64,000 nt of DNA from Salirhabdus sp. Marseille-P4669 (GCF_900240405.1 NZ_OEQK01000009.1:62001-126000), one strand, 5' to 3'. Shown: positions 17,584 through 26,015, counted from the first letter of the stretch. Notes: generated from the sequence alone by a model not told the origin. Made by a program: numbers and translations.

Positions 17584-19026
17584 ATGGGTAAAAAACAAAA
17601 GCAATTTGTGGAAGAAATCACCTCCATGGACGAAGACTTTGCCCGCTGGTATACCGATGTCGTAAAAAAAGCGGAGCTAGTAGATTATGGTGCTGTTCGA
17701 GGATCTATGATTATTCGACCGTATGGATATGCTATTTGGGAAAACATCCAAAAAGTATTGGATGAGAAAATTAAAGAAACAGGACATGAAAATGTTTATA
17801 TGCCACTGTTTATCCCAGAAAGCTTACTTCAGAAGGAGAAGGATCATATTGAAGGTTTTGCCCCGGAGGTTGCTTGGGTTACACATGGAGGCTCTGAAGA
17901 ATTAACAGAGCGAATTTGTGTAAGGCCAACATCTGAGGTTCTATTTTGTGAGCATTATAAGGATGTCATACACTCTTACCGTGATTTACCAAAGCTATAT
18001 AATCAATGGAGTAATGTTGTACGTTGGGAGAAAACAACAAGACCATTTTTACGATCATTAGAATTCTTATGGCAAGAAGGTCATACGGCACACGCTACAG
18101 AACAAGAAGCTACAGAGGAAACGTATAAAATGCTGGATGTTTATGCCGGGATGGCGGAGAAATATTTAGCTATTCCTGTAATAAAGGGCAAAAAGACAGA
18201 AAAGGAAAAGTTTGCTGGAGCTCATTTTACTTTAACAGTCGAAAGTATGATGCATGATGGTAAAGCGCTGCAATCAGGTACATCTCATTATTTAGGTACA
18301 GGATTTGCGGAAGCCTTTGGGATTCAATTTACGGACCAAGATGGGGAACAAAAGCATGTACATCAAACATCATGGGGGTTTACTACTCGTATGATTGGAG
18401 CATTGATTATGGTTCATGGAGACAACCGTGGGCTTGTGTTACCACCTAAAATCGCACCAAAACAGCTTATAATTGTTCCAATTGCCCAACATAAAGAAGG
18501 AATCCTAGATAAAGCTTACGATTTACAAAAGGAACTTGCAGAGGAATTTAGAGTCGACATTGATGCAAGTGATAAAATGCCTGGTTGGAAGTTTAATGAG
18601 TATGAAATGAAGGGTGTGCCACTTCGTCTAGAAATAGGCCCTAAGGATATAGAGAAAAATCAAGTCGTGCTAGTTCGACGAGATACAGGAGATAAACAAT
18701 TTATACCGATCCATGAGCTTAAAGAAACAGTCTCAAAAGTGTTACAGGACATACAACATCAATTGTATGTAAAGGCTAAAGATCGATTACAGAACAAAAC
18801 ATATATTGCTGCGAATATGGGTGAATTTGAGGAGAAGCTAAACCAAGAAGGTGGAGGATTCATCAAGGCCATGTGGTGTGGAGATGAAAAATGTGAAATA
18901 ACCATTAAAGAAAAAACAAGTGCAACCTCCCGTTGTATCCCATTTGAACAAGAAAATGTGAGTGAAACTTGTGTATGTTGTGGTAGTAAAGCAAAAGAAC
19001 TTGTATATTGGGCAAAAGCTTATTAA
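17584..19026 (+). CDS. proS: Prolyl-tRNA synthetase, short archaeal/eukaryotic-type (ProS type 3)
   Basis: This 480-residue class II aminoacyl-tRNA synthetase is much shorter than the roughly 560-residue bacterial form because it lacks the inserted editing domain. Class II motifs appear at [18 protein letters not shown] and [20 protein letters not shown]. The C-terminus has a Cys-rich zinc region (CGDEKCEI, then [10 protein letters not shown]) and ends YWAKAY, as in archaeal-like ProRS. Many Bacilli carry this form beside the longer enzyme. Regulated by the upstream Pro T-box. Confidence 0.94.
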   Translation: MGKKQKQFVEEITSMDEDFARWYTDVVKKAELVDYGAVRGSMIIRPYGYAIWENIQKVLDEKIKETGHENVYMPLFIPESLLQKEKDHIEGFAPEVAWVTHGGSEELTERICVRPTSEVLFCEHYKDVIHSYRDLPKLYNQWSNVVRWEKTTRPFLRSLEFLWQEGHTAHATEQEATEETYKMLDVYAGMAEKYLAIPVIKGKKTEKEKFAGAHFTLTVESMMHDGKALQSGTSHYLGTGFAEAFGIQFTDQDGEQKHVHQTSWGFTTRMIGALIMVHGDNRGLVLPPKIAPKQLIIVPIAQHKEGILDKAYDLQKELAEEFRVDIDASDKMPGWKFNEYEMKGVPLRLEIGPKDIEKNQVVLVRRDTGDKQFIPIHELKETVSKVLQDIQHQLYVKAKDRLQNKTYIAANMGEFEEKLNQEGGGFIKAMWCGDEKCEITIKEKTSATSRCIPFEQENVSETCVCCGSKAKELVYWAKAY

Positions 19027-19044
19027 TAGAAAGTGGGGAAAGCC

Positions 19045-19548
19045 ATGCTTGTAACCGTATTGGGAGAGCAAGATGCAAAGGAGTATTGGGAGCTAAGATT
19101 GAAAGCATTAAAAAATCATCCGGAAGCCTTTGGAACAAGTTATCAAGAAGCGTTGAATAGAGAGAATCCAATTGAGCAAACCAAAAAGAATTTAACGAGC
19201 GAAGAAAGCATTACATTTGGTGCCTATGATGAAGAGAAGTTAGTGGGGATGGTTACACTATTATGCTCATCAAGGGAAAAGGAAAGCCATAAAGCGAGTA
19301 TCGTCGCGATGTATGTAGATGATGACTATCGTAAAAATGGGATTGGTAGGCAGCTCATTTTTAAAGCCATAAATACAGCAAGAAGATTAAAACACGTAGA
19401 ACAATTGCTATTACAGGTTGTTTCAGCAAATAAGCCTGCTATTAAGCTATACGAATCTATCGGCTTTAAAACCTATGGAACAGAGCCGAAGGCGTTAAAA
19501 ATAGACGGAAAATATTTCGATGAACATCTAATGATACTTTTTCTATAA
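19045..19548 (+). CDS. GNAT-family N-acetyltransferase
   Basis: This 167-residue acetyltransferase has the acetyl-CoA binding motif A in VAMYVDDDYRKNGIGRQLIFKAI and motif B in VSANKPAIKLYESIGFKTYG. The substrate is unknown. The ATG at 19045 is preferred over an in-frame GTG at 19033 because GTGGGGAAAG serves as its ribosome binding site. It follows proS by 18 bases and probably shares its transcript. Confidence 0.85.
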   Translation: MLVTVLGEQDAKEYWELRLKALKNHPEAFGTSYQEALNRENPIEQTKKNLTSEESITFGAYDEEKLVGMVTLLCSSREKESHKASIVAMYVDDDYRKNGIGRQLIFKAINTARRLKHVEQLLLQVVSANKPAIKLYESIGFKTYGTEPKALKIDGKYFDEHLMILFL

Positions 19549-19646
19549 GGTAATTGCCTATTTTACCTATGATTTATCTCCATAGACATATATCTTGCAT
19601 AGACTAACAATGAAATTTTTAACCAGTAAATGGAGGGATTAGGAGT

Positions 19647-20129
19647 ATGGAGAAAAGTCATACATTAGCTTGGCATGAATCATTAGAGCTTCATGAGATA
19701 GTTGCATTTAAGTCGATTGGTTTAATGAAGATGAAAACAACACTTCCACAAATTCAAGATAATACGTTAAAAGGGATTTATGAAAGAGGCATACAAGAAA
19801 CAGAGGTAGACCTGCAAGAACTTATGGAGTTCTATCGGTATGTACCTAGTGCAAACGATATGAGAGAGGAAGAGCGGAATATTAGCTTACTTTTTGAAGG
19901 AGACTTATTAGCTTTTACAAAAGCAGGAGTACGAAATTATGCAGTTGCGATTACAGAAACAGCAACCCCTGCCTTAAAGGATGTATTTGTAAAGCAAATG
20001 ATGAAAGCGATAAAGCTTCACGACCTTATTTATCGCTATATGTATAATAAAGGTCATTACCCATCCTATGATTTAAATAAACTATTTGAAAATGACTTGA
20101 ATTTGGCAAATCAAGCCCTTTCAATGTAA
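19647..20129 (+). CDS. CotF-family spore coat protein
   Basis: This 160-residue, helix-rich protein starts LAWHESLELHEIVAFKSIGLMKMK, the pattern of the CotF-like ferritin-fold proteins of Bacillus (LAWHETLELHE...). It also has LFEGDLLAFTKAGVRNYAVAITE. Family members sit in the spore coat or are made in sporulating cells. The exact role is unknown. Monocistronic by appearance. Confidence 0.7.
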   Translation: MEKSHTLAWHESLELHEIVAFKSIGLMKMKTTLPQIQDNTLKGIYERGIQETEVDLQELMEFYRYVPSANDMREEERNISLLFEGDLLAFTKAGVRNYAVAITETATPALKDVFVKQMMKAIKLHDLIYRYMYNKGHYPSYDLNKLFENDLNLANQALSM

Positions 20130-20240
20130 ATAATGAATTTATTTCGATTACAGAAAAAAATCTTCCTAAATTAGGAAACCTTTTTCGTGTATGATCCGTA
20201 TACTTCTATATAACTATTTCTAGGAAGGGTGCGATTCAAG

Positions 20241-20423
20241 TTGATTTGGCTAGTCATTTTTATACCTTTGCTTTTTATTATTGGAATTACGCTCCTTATT
20301 GACCGGAAAAACAAAATGGGGGACCTAGAAACAAGCATAGACCAAAACCAATATCGTGATGAATCCTTTGCTTACGCAGAACGATATAAAGATTTGAATG
20401 ATCATGGACATAATGGTTATTAA
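20241..20423 (+). CDS. Small membrane protein, first of a tandem paralogous pair
   Basis: Starting at TTG 20241, this 60-residue protein has one transmembrane helix (WLVIFIPLLFIIGITLLI), then DRKNKMGDL, and a polar tail ending in ERYKDLNDHGHNGY. The start is chosen by AGGAAGGG with about 10-base spacing; an in-frame GTG at 20229 overlaps that site. The gene at 20626 has the same plan and the same tail pattern, so the two are paralogues. No family is recognised. Confidence 0.6.
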   Translation: MIWLVIFIPLLFIIGITLLIDRKNKMGDLETSIDQNQYRDESFAYAERYKDLNDHGHNGY

Positions 20424-20458
20424 ATAAAGAATTTCTCAGCTGAATCGCTTACCTGTAG

Positions 20459-20489
20459 AAAAGCTTAGTTAAGAGACTAAGCTTTTTTA
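20459..20489 (+). terminator. Terminator after the first small paralogue
   Basis: AAGCTTAGT/ACTAAGCTT with a 6-base loop and a T-run. Confidence 0.85.
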
Positions 20490-20625
20490 TGTTCATTAAG
20501 TCGTAATAATTCATCTATCGTTTTGTAGCCTTTTTGTAATACGTTAGAAATTAAATTTCGAAGCTTTCTGCATAAAGTATTAGTGGGTATTGAAAGTATC
20601 TTAATGAGAAAGGTGGAATAACGAT

Positions 20626-20796
20626 ATGGGTTGGCTTATCATAATAGTTCCACTATTAATTTTTATTGTAATTGGTTTATATATTGATAAGAAAAATAAG
20701 AAAAGAAATGTAGACGATAAAGTTAATCATAGCCCTCACAATGATTCTTTAAATCGTGTAGAGCGATATAAAGATATGAATCGTGGCAATTATTAA
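20626..20796 (+). CDS. Small membrane protein, second of a tandem paralogous pair
   Basis: This 56-residue protein has a single transmembrane helix (GWLIIIVPLLIFIVIGLYI), a basic DKKNKKRN segment and a C-terminus VERYKDMNRGNY. It aligns along its length with the 20241 gene: WL-hydrophobic-PLL, then ID-(R/K)-KNK, then ERYKD-(L/M)-N. The ATG follows AAAGGTGG. Each copy has its own terminator, so they are separate units produced by duplication. Confidence 0.6.
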   Translation: MGWLIIIVPLLIFIVIGLYIDKKNKKRNVDDKVNHSPHNDSLNRVERYKDMNRGNY

Positions 20797-20808
20797 GACG
20801 CTAAAAAG

Positions 20809-20851
20809 AAGTGCTGGGTCCTCTTTACTTAGGATCCAGCACTTTTCTATA
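20809..20851 (+). terminator. Terminator after the second small paralogue
   Basis: A long stem, AGTGCTGGGTCCT against AGGATCCAGCACT (one G-T pair), followed by TTTTCT. Confidence 0.85.
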
Positions 20852-20868
20852 TGGGAGGGAGTAAGAAT

Positions 20869-21678
20869 CTAATGTAAATCCTCTAATCTAGGCTTTGTCG
20901 GATCACAATTTGGTATCTTCACATTCGAAGCTTCTGCTAGCTTTATTAAGTAGTAACACTCTTCCCGATACATATGATCTGCCATAAGTCCAGAGAAAGT
21001 TCCTAACACCTTTTCACTGAGTTCTAACTCCTCCACTTCACTTAAAAAGTTCTGAAATAATGTCATTTCAAGCTCTACTTCGTTGTTAAATCGTTCTAAG
21101 GCAGGGAACGTATTAAGACTACTACGCAAATACCCAGTTAGTTCCACAGCTTTTAAGTAAAAGCCTTCAAAATGTTTTTCGAACTCTTGGCTCTTTTTCC
21201 TCAATCTTTTTTCAACACCGTCTAAATGATTATGGATAATCCCGGCATGCCCATATGCATCCTGAAGCCATATTAAATGGTGATGTAACTCATGAAAAAC
21301 GGGAGGTGGATTCCCTTCTTTTAAGTATGTAAGCACAAGTATATACTCTTCTAATTCATTCACCGTATGGTTCAAAAATGTTTCGGAAAGGAAAAGGCCA
21401 ACCTCGCCGGTAAGCTTCCTTTTTAGTAAGGAAAGCTTAAATTCTTTAAATTTTAACGTTTCTTGCTCTGCTTCCTTGGAAAAATCGACTACATTTTCAC
21501 CAGTATAATTTCGCGCTCGATTTAGTAGCTCATCATATTTTCTTTTGAAGTAGTCTGCGCGCTTGATGTCTTCCTTTTCGTTTGGATAGAGAGAAGCATG
21601 AATAAATCGTGCGTGATCCCCTAAAACTTGGAGCCAAAACCTATGTTCAAAAAGAGCCGTTTTTTCATAGGATGACAT
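20869..21678 (-). CDS. DUF2935 protein (four-helix, probable metal-binding)
   Basis: This 269-residue helical protein contains two similar halves. Each has an FEHRFW or HHHLIWLQDA-type helix and a later Glu/His-rich helix (LSETFLNHTVNELEEY; ADHMYREECYYLIKL). That is the DUF2935 layout, for which crystal structures show ferritin-like bundles with a metal pair. Function is unknown. The ATG at 21678 is preferred because an in-frame GTG at 21690 lies within the GAGGTG ribosome binding site. Confidence 0.8.
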   Translation of the reverse strand: MSSYEKTALFEHRFWLQVLGDHARFIHASLYPNEKEDIKRADYFKRKYDELLNRARNYTGENVVDFSKEAEQETLKFKEFKLSLLKRKLTGEVGLFLSETFLNHTVNELEEYILVLTYLKEGNPPPVFHELHHHLIWLQDAYGHAGIIHNHLDGVEKRLRKKSQEFEKHFEGFYLKAVELTGYLRSSLNTFPALERFNNEVELEMTLFQNFLSEVEELELSEKVLGTFSGLMADHMYREECYYLIKLAEASNVKIPNCDPTKPRLEDLH

Positions 21679-21824
21679 AACTATTAGCACCTCACTTTAT
21701 TAATACTTGCTGAAAGTATATTCCGCAATCTGTTGTCCTAATTAATAAAACTTTGAATGGACTGGCATATTTTTTCCTTCTTGACAAAAGATAGAATGGA
21801 GGATATTTATGGAGGTGTTTTCCT

Positions 21825-22028
21825 ATGTCAACTAAAAAAAACCGCCAGCACTCAATTGGAGATAGGATGTATAATCCGGAAGATTATGATAAGAAGGATC
21901 AAGTATCATCTGGTTTAGCAGAAACCCATGAACAGGCAAGTGATACTTTAACGGAAGGTACCATTGATGCAAAAATAGAACGAGAAAATGGAGAAGCGGA
22001 AGATATACCGAGAAAAGGATATGAATAA
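21825..22028 (+). CDS. YozQ-like small hydrophilic protein (DUF4025)
   Basis: This 67-residue, highly charged protein has the pattern YNPEDYDKKDQVSSGLAETHEQASD, then TEGTIDAK, which I associate with YozQ/DUF4025 of Bacillus. Function unknown, possibly sporulation-related. It has a good GGAGGTG site and a terminator. Confidence 0.6.
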   Translation: MSTKKNRQHSIGDRMYNPEDYDKKDQVSSGLAETHEQASDTLTEGTIDAKIERENGEAEDIPRKGYE

Positions 22029-22035
22029 TAAAAAG

Positions 22036-22076
22036 GCTTACAAGACACATAACCGTATTGTGCTTGTAAGCTTTTC
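22036..22076. terminator. Bidirectional terminator between yozQ-like and S66 peptidase genes
   Basis: The perfect 9-bp stem GCTTACAAG/CTTGTAAGC has an additional inner CACA/TGTG. T-rich flanks occur on both strands. Confidence 0.85.
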
Positions 22077-23090
22077 TTAGATAAACTTTTGCAATACTTT
22101 ACCTTTACCGTCCTCCACTGTTACCTCACCATAGGCCCCATTAATAAAAGTAATCTGAGGTGGCACGTGTCCGCAATCAATATCATAAATGATCGGAATG
22201 TTTAATTCGTGAGCTAGTTCCTGATAAACATCCTCAATTGTATAGTTCCCTACTGAATCATTTGCAGGACTGCGACCAAAAAGGATCCCTGAGCAGTTCT
22301 GGAACCAACCAGCAAGCTTCATTTGAACAAAGGTTCTGCGCAAATCTGCAACATTCATCTCACAGTTTTCAAAATACCAGAGGATTGGTTCATTTTGAAT
22401 CCTATTTTTTTGAAACGTAGGTACATCCCCAAATGGCGTTCCAATTAAGTGTTTTATGACATCGATGCAGCCACCTAGCAATCGGCCTTCCATTTTCGCA
22501 TAATTTACTCCAACAGATTTCCAGTAGGTCTCCTCTGTTAAATGGAATACACATGGTGTTGGATTATCGTGATCCCACTTCTTTTGATATTTCTGAGAAG
22601 AATATTGTTCGATGGAATCACCTTGATTTGTGGCGAGGACAGATTCCCATTTAGCGGAAGTATCATCTTGGTATTCGCCCCGCATGTCAATTAGATTCGT
22701 TCCATGGGCAGTAGCAATACCTGTTTTTAAAGTGATGGCTAGCAATAATACACTAACATCAGAGTACCCAAGAATCCACTTTTCAGGGAGTCGCTGAAAG
22801 TCTAAATGCTCTACTATTTCAATTAAAAGCTCGCCACCCCATGGAGGGATAATTAGGTCCATTTCTTCATCATGGAGCATATTACTTAGTTCGGTAGCTC
22901 GCTCTAGTGCTGGGGCTGACCTTGCCTTGTTTTGTGTCCATACCGTATTTCCGCTAACAACTTTATACCCACGTTGTTCTAATCGCTCAAAAGCTTGAAT
23001 TGCTAACGAGTGAAGGGGTTTATCTAATCCTGATGACGGAGCAGTTACCCCAATCGTTGCACCCTTTTTTAGTAATGGGTATCGAATCAT
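22077..23090 (-). CDS. S66-family peptidase (LD-carboxypeptidase / MccF-like)
   Basis: This 337-residue serine peptidase starts with GATIGVTAPSSGLDKPL. It has the nucleophile motif GYSDVSVLL (Ser in GxSD) near residue 115 and the GRLLGGCIDVIKHLIGTPF segment. The family includes LD-carboxypeptidases, which trim muropeptides, and MccF-type enzymes that detoxify microcin C7-like peptide nucleotides. The internal length and the EETYWKSVGV insert look more like the MccF-like branch, but this is not certain. Confidence 0.85.
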   Translation of the reverse strand: MIRYPLLKKGATIGVTAPSSGLDKPLHSLAIQAFERLEQRGYKVVSGNTVWTQNKARSAPALERATELSNMLHDEEMDLIIPPWGGELLIEIVEHLDFQRLPEKWILGYSDVSVLLLAITLKTGIATAHGTNLIDMRGEYQDDTSAKWESVLATNQGDSIEQYSSQKYQKKWDHDNPTPCVFHLTEETYWKSVGVNYAKMEGRLLGGCIDVIKHLIGTPFGDVPTFQKNRIQNEPILWYFENCEMNVADLRRTFVQMKLAGWFQNCSGILFGRSPANDSVGNYTIEDVYQELAHELNIPIIYDIDCGHVPPQITFINGAYGEVTVEDGKGKVLQKFI

Positions 23091-23302
23091 AAAATCGCCT
23101 CCTATTTAAGTACATATATTTCAATAAAATGCATAAAATTCCTGCTTACTTAAAGGGTTTTATCATGCTGTTTTGTAGAATTTTGTTGTATTCCCTCAGG
23201 TTTTGAAATTTAATCTTCATTTTTCTAGATAAAACTTGCATTTTACTTTAAAAAGGAGTAAAGTTAAATAGCAAAATGAAATTGAAGTACGATAATAGCT
23301 TG

Positions 23303-23381
23303 ATGACCTCTTTATAAAAGAAGTAGGTAAAGTATTATTAGTTTCAATTCTTTTGTACGACATTTTTTATAAGGAGGTCAT
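23303..23381 (+). promoter_or_regulatory. SD-sequestering stem in the csp leader, possible RNA thermosensor
   Basis: ATGACCTCTTTATAAAA at 23303-23319 is complementary over 17 bases (one G-U pair) to TTTTATAAGGAGGTCAT at 23365-23381. That second arm contains the entire AAGGAGG ribosome binding site of the cold-shock gene. A loop of about 45 bases separates the arms. Such an element would hold translation low until it refolds. Staphylococcal and listerial csp leaders are known to switch this way with temperature. Confidence 0.65.
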
Positions 23382-23386
23382 TTAAC

Positions 23387-23584
23387 ATGACAGGTAAAGT
23401 AAAATGGTTTAACGCAGAAAAAGGTTTCGGTTTTATCGAGCGCGAAGGTGGAGACGACGTATTCGTACACTTCTCTGCTATCCAATCAGAAGGTTTCAAA
23501 ACTCTTGAAGAAGGTCAAGACGTTGAATTTGAAATCGTTGAAGGCGACCGCGGTCCTCAAGCTGCTAACGTTGTTAAATTATAA
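23387..23584 (+). CDS. Cold-shock protein (CspA/CspD family)
   Basis: This 65-residue single cold-shock domain binds single-stranded RNA and DNA through RNP1 (KGFGFIER) and RNP2 (DVFVHFSAI). It starts [13 protein letters not shown], one residue shorter at the N-terminus than most CspB-type proteins. A long untranslated leader precedes it; a weak promoter TTGCAT/TAAAGT at 23236-23264 would give about 115 leader bases. A strong terminator follows. Confidence 0.96.
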   Translation: MTGKVKWFNAEKGFGFIEREGGDDVFVHFSAIQSEGFKTLEEGQDVEFEIVEGDRGPQAANVVKL

Positions 23585-23593
23585 TTTAACTTT

Positions 23594-23627
23594 AAAGCGT
23601 ATCTCACTTTTGTGAGATACGCTTTTT
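23594..23627 (+). terminator. Terminator after csp
   Basis: The 14-bp stem AAAGCGTATCTCAC with a TTTT loop is followed by a T-run. Confidence 0.95.
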
Positions 23628-23724
23628 TAATATTTATGATGAAACAATCCATATTAAGATAGAAGAGATGAAACATTTTATATATTTATTTCGTATAAAA
23701 TAATAAAGGTAAAGGAGGATATAT

Positions 23725-23931
23725 ATGTCAGATCATAATGGTTGTATTAAATGTGGAAGTACCGACGCAGGGAAAAAGGATGTATCGATGACTGGGACGG
23801 GCTTGTCTAAAATGTTTGATGTACAAAATAATCAGTTTACAGTAGTATTTTGTAAAAACTGTGGTTATTCGGAGTTTTATAATAAACAAGCGTCAGGTGC
23901 TAGCAACGTATTTGACTTTTTCTTCGGATAA
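23725..23931 (+). CDS. Small zinc-ribbon protein (DUF2082-like)
   Basis: This 68-residue protein has paired cysteines CIKC (residues 7-10) and CKNC (43-46), which can bind one zinc in a ribbon. Between them lies MTGTGLSKMFDVQNNQF, and a hydrophobic C-terminus NVFDFFFG follows. This matches the COG3478 zinc-ribbon proteins of Firmicutes, which have no known function. The ribosome binding site is AAAGGAGG. Confidence 0.75.
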   Translation: MSDHNGCIKCGSTDAGKKDVSMTGTGLSKMFDVQNNQFTVVFCKNCGYSEFYNKQASGASNVFDFFFG

Positions 23932-23937
23932 AACAAG

Positions 23938-23970
23938 GCATAGAATTCTCTATGTCTTTATCTTTTTCCT
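23938..23970 (+). terminator. Terminator after the zinc-ribbon gene
   Basis: CATAGA/TCTATG with a 4-base loop, then a T-rich tract. Confidence 0.6.
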
Positions 23971-24021
23971 TTTATCCATGTTATACTTTATCATTATATG
24001 ACATGAGAAGAAGGGTTACAT

Positions 24022-24465
24022 ATGGAGTGGAGTTTAAAATCTTTTGAACAATTTACATTAGAGGAGCTATATTCTGTCTTAAAGGAAAGAGTACTCGTAT
24101 TTGTTGTGGAACAAGAATGTCCATATCCTGAGATTGATGATTATGATCAAACCTCCTATCATTTATTATTAAAGGAACAAAACAAGCTAATTGCGTATTG
24201 TCGGTTGCTTCCTAGTAATACGAAATATGAGGAAGCATCAATAGGGCGTGTTCTCGTAAAGGAATCCTATCGTAATCTGGGGTTGGCACACAAACTTATG
24301 GAGCAAGCGGTTACCATAATGAAAGAAGAATGGAATGAGCCTATTATTAAACTGCAAGCTCAATCTCACTTACAAGGGTTTTATGGTAAGCATGGGTTTA
24401 AAGTGGTTTCTGAGGAATATATGGATGATGGGATTCCTCATGTAGATATGTTATTAAAGTTTTAA
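24022..24465 (+). CDS. ElaA-like GNAT acetyltransferase
   Basis: This 147-residue protein has the ElaA hallmarks: EELYSVLKERVLVFVVEQECPYPEIDD, then IGRVLVKESYRNLGLAHKLM (acetyl-CoA binding) and FYGKHGFKVVSEEYMDDGIPHVDM at the end. The substrate is unknown. Single gene with a strong terminator shared with the convergent dehydratase gene. Confidence 0.88.
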   Translation: MEWSLKSFEQFTLEELYSVLKERVLVFVVEQECPYPEIDDYDQTSYHLLLKEQNKLIAYCRLLPSNTKYEEASIGRVLVKESYRNLGLAHKLMEQAVTIMKEEWNEPIIKLQAQSHLQGFYGKHGFKVVSEEYMDDGIPHVDMLLKF

Positions 24466-24502
24466 AAAGAAGTCGCATGTATCGAATGCGACTTCTTTTT
24501 TA
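24465..24502. terminator. Bidirectional terminator between elaA-like and pterin dehydratase genes
   Basis: The stem AAAAAGAAGTCGCAT/ATGCGACTTCTTTTT has a short loop. Its outer A/T pairs give a T-run on both strands. Confidence 0.92.
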
Positions 24503-24509
24503 TCCTTCG

Positions 24510-24806
24510 TTATTCAGCTACCTGTAAAAAGATGGAGTCATATTTTTCAGCAAGATCTAAATCCAAGTCTGTTATTCCCTTTGCGCGCCATGAAGTTAAT
24601 TTAATGGTCACTACTTTATATTCAATGTTCATAAATGGATGGTGTTGAATATCCTCTGACAGCTCGGCAATTCGACTCACAAATTGAATCCCATCTAGAA
24701 ACTCTGTAAATCGATAACGCTTCGTAAGCCAACGATTGTCTTCTAGCTTCCAGCCGGATAAATGCTCAAGGCGCTCCTCCACCTTATCCATTGTTAGTTT
24801 CTCCAT
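24510..24806 (-). CDS. Pterin-4a-carbinolamine dehydratase
   Basis: This 98-residue protein has the conserved SGWKLEDNRWLTKRYRF and EDIQHHPFMNIEYKVVTIKL motif, including the catalytic His pair. It dehydrates 4a-hydroxytetrahydropterin and is usually paired with an aromatic amino acid hydroxylase or molybdopterin use; no such gene is nearby. The ATG at 24806 is chosen because GGAGGGG lies just upstream; a longer in-frame start at 24830 precedes that site. Confidence 0.92.
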   Translation of the reverse strand: MEKLTMDKVEERLEHLSGWKLEDNRWLTKRYRFTEFLDGIQFVSRIAELSEDIQHHPFMNIEYKVVTIKLTSWRAKGITDLDLDLAEKYDSIFLQVAE

Positions 24807-24929
24807 ATAATTCCCCTCCATAATGTTCACAAAGAACTCCCCCTATAAGCCTTATGATGGTTCTCATTATACAAGACCTAGTCACGATAAAACAATTCCA
24901 ATTCGTAAAATTTATAGAAGATCAAAGAG

Positions 24930-24960
24930 GCGAAAAGTGCTTGCTTTCCACAAGCACCTT
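24930..24960 (-). terminator. Terminator of the DUF5370-like gene
   Basis: GTGCTTG/CAAGCAC with a 7-base loop, and a short T-run on the minus strand. Confidence 0.7.
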
Positions 24961-24961
24961 A

Positions 24962-25150
24962 TTATAATTTATCTTGTAAATATGTATCAACTAGTGTATC
25001 TATTTCCTCTTCATTTGGCTTTTCCCCTGTAAAAGGAAAGGCAAGCTCTTCAATGAATTCTCCATCTTTGTATACATGTAGAGCTCCTTTTTGCTGGCTA
25101 ACACTATATTCTACTTCAAATCGATAGCCATCTTGTTCAATTGCACCCAT
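24962..25150 (-). CDS. YbxH-like small protein (DUF5370)
   Basis: This 62-residue acidic protein reads MGAIEQDGYRFEVEYSV near the start, then VYKDGEFIEELAFPFTG. It resembles the DUF5370/YbxH proteins of Bacillus; the assignment is from memory. The ATG at 25150 is preceded by AAAGGAGGT, so a longer frame upstream is not needed. Function unknown. Confidence 0.6.
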   Translation of the reverse strand: MGAIEQDGYRFEVEYSVSQQKGALHVYKDGEFIEELAFPFTGEKPNEEEIDTLVDTYLQDKL

Positions 25151-25217
25151 GGAATGACCTCCTTTTGAATAGTTTTTCCACGTAGTATCCATTCTATGAG
25201 AAAAGGAGGTATTTATA

Positions 25218-25442
25218 ATGGAAAGAAGGCCTAATGTTGGCGATCCATCTCCACATTTTGATGGAGAGAGGGAAGGCGTTTATGCAGATAATGAAGGGAA
25301 GGAAGTAGGGATATCCATGGATGGAGATCCGAAAAAAGAGGTAAATCAAAATCCAATGGATGCAGCAAACAAAGCAGATCCGGAAATGCTAAAATTAAAT
25401 AATTTGATTCAAGGAAGAGATGAAAACAATAAAAAGCGTTAG
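25218..25442 (+). CDS. Small hydrophilic protein of unknown function
   Basis: This 74-residue protein is rich in Asp, Glu, Asn, Gly and Lys and probably disordered (ERRPNVGDPSPHFDGERE at the start). AAAGGAGG precedes the ATG, and a strong terminator follows, so expression is credible. No family is recognised. Confidence 0.55.
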   Translation: MERRPNVGDPSPHFDGEREGVYADNEGKEVGISMDGDPKKEVNQNPMDAANKADPEMLKLNNLIQGRDENNKKR

Positions 25443-25468
25443 GAATATTATTTCCTAACGCTTTTCTT
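25430..25468. terminator. Bidirectional terminator between the hydrophilic protein and 3D-domain genes
   Basis: AAAAGCGTTAGGAA pairs with TTCCTAACGCTTTT around a 6-base loop. The hairpin covers the stop codons' surroundings of both convergent genes. Confidence 0.9.
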
Positions 25469-26015
25469 AGCTTAATATAGTAACTTCAACCGTTTGAACG
25501 CCCCATTGATCGGCTTTTGATTCTGACGGGATAAATACATCTATTCTATTACCTTTAATAGCACTACCAATATCGCCTGCAATTGCGGTACCATACCCTT
25601 CAACATGTACCTTTGTTCCAAGTGGAATAACATTTGGGTCGACAGCAATTACTTTCTGGTTCGGGTTGCTAATAAGGTCAATGCCTGTATATGTTGTTCC
25701 GCTACATCCTTCACAGCTAGCAGTATAAGCAGTAGCCTTCATCGTTAAGGTTTTCGTTTCTTGTTTCTGACTAACTTCGTCCGTAGTAGTATCCTCATTA
25801 AAAAAGGTATCTGATAGATTTTCCTTTTGTTTATTTTCTACATTAGGAATTAATTTGTGAAAATCTACCTCCGATTTTACGACTACTTCTTCGTTACTAG
25901 ATGCTTCTACCTCTATATTTTCTAAACTAGTAGTATTTGCTAGTGCATTCGTTGTCATGGTTGTAAAAAAGATTAGGAAACTTAAGGTAAATATAAGTTT
26001 TTTGATTCGCATAGT
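25467..26015 (-). CDS. Secreted 3D-domain cell-wall protein
   Basis: This 182-residue protein has a signal peptide (RIKKLIFTLSFLIFFTTMTTNALA) and a charged linker. The C-terminal 3D domain is recognised by TMKATAYTASCEGCSGTTYTG, IAVDPNVIPLGTKVHVEGYG and the namesake Asp triad in GDIGSAIKGNRIDVFIPS. 3D domains occur in Bacillus YocH/YuiC-type muralytic or Sps-like proteins acting on peptidoglycan. There is no LysM domain. The start at 26015 follows GGAGGAC. Confidence 0.87.
   Translation of the reverse strand, partial: TMRIKKLIFTLSFLIFFTTMTTNALANTTSLENIEVEASSNEEVVVKSEVDFHKLIPNVENKQKENLSDTFFNEDTTTDEVSQKQETKTLTMKATAYTASCEGCSGTTYTGIDLISNPNQKVIAVDPNVIPLGTKVHVEGYGTAIAGDIGSAIKGNRIDVFIPSESKADQWGVQTVEVTILS

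Noticed and set aside
20480..20620. Minus-strand frame reading LISNVLQKGYKTIDELLRLN near its end, reminiscent of SinI-like or other small regulators
   Set aside because: No ATG, GTG or TTG start in frame and the stop lies in the terminator hairpin of the neighbouring gene; at best a relic.
24823..25032. 69-codon plus-strand frame between the dehydratase and DUF5370-like genes
   Set aside because: No ribosome binding site; it crosses a minus-strand terminator and overlaps the DUF5370-like gene.
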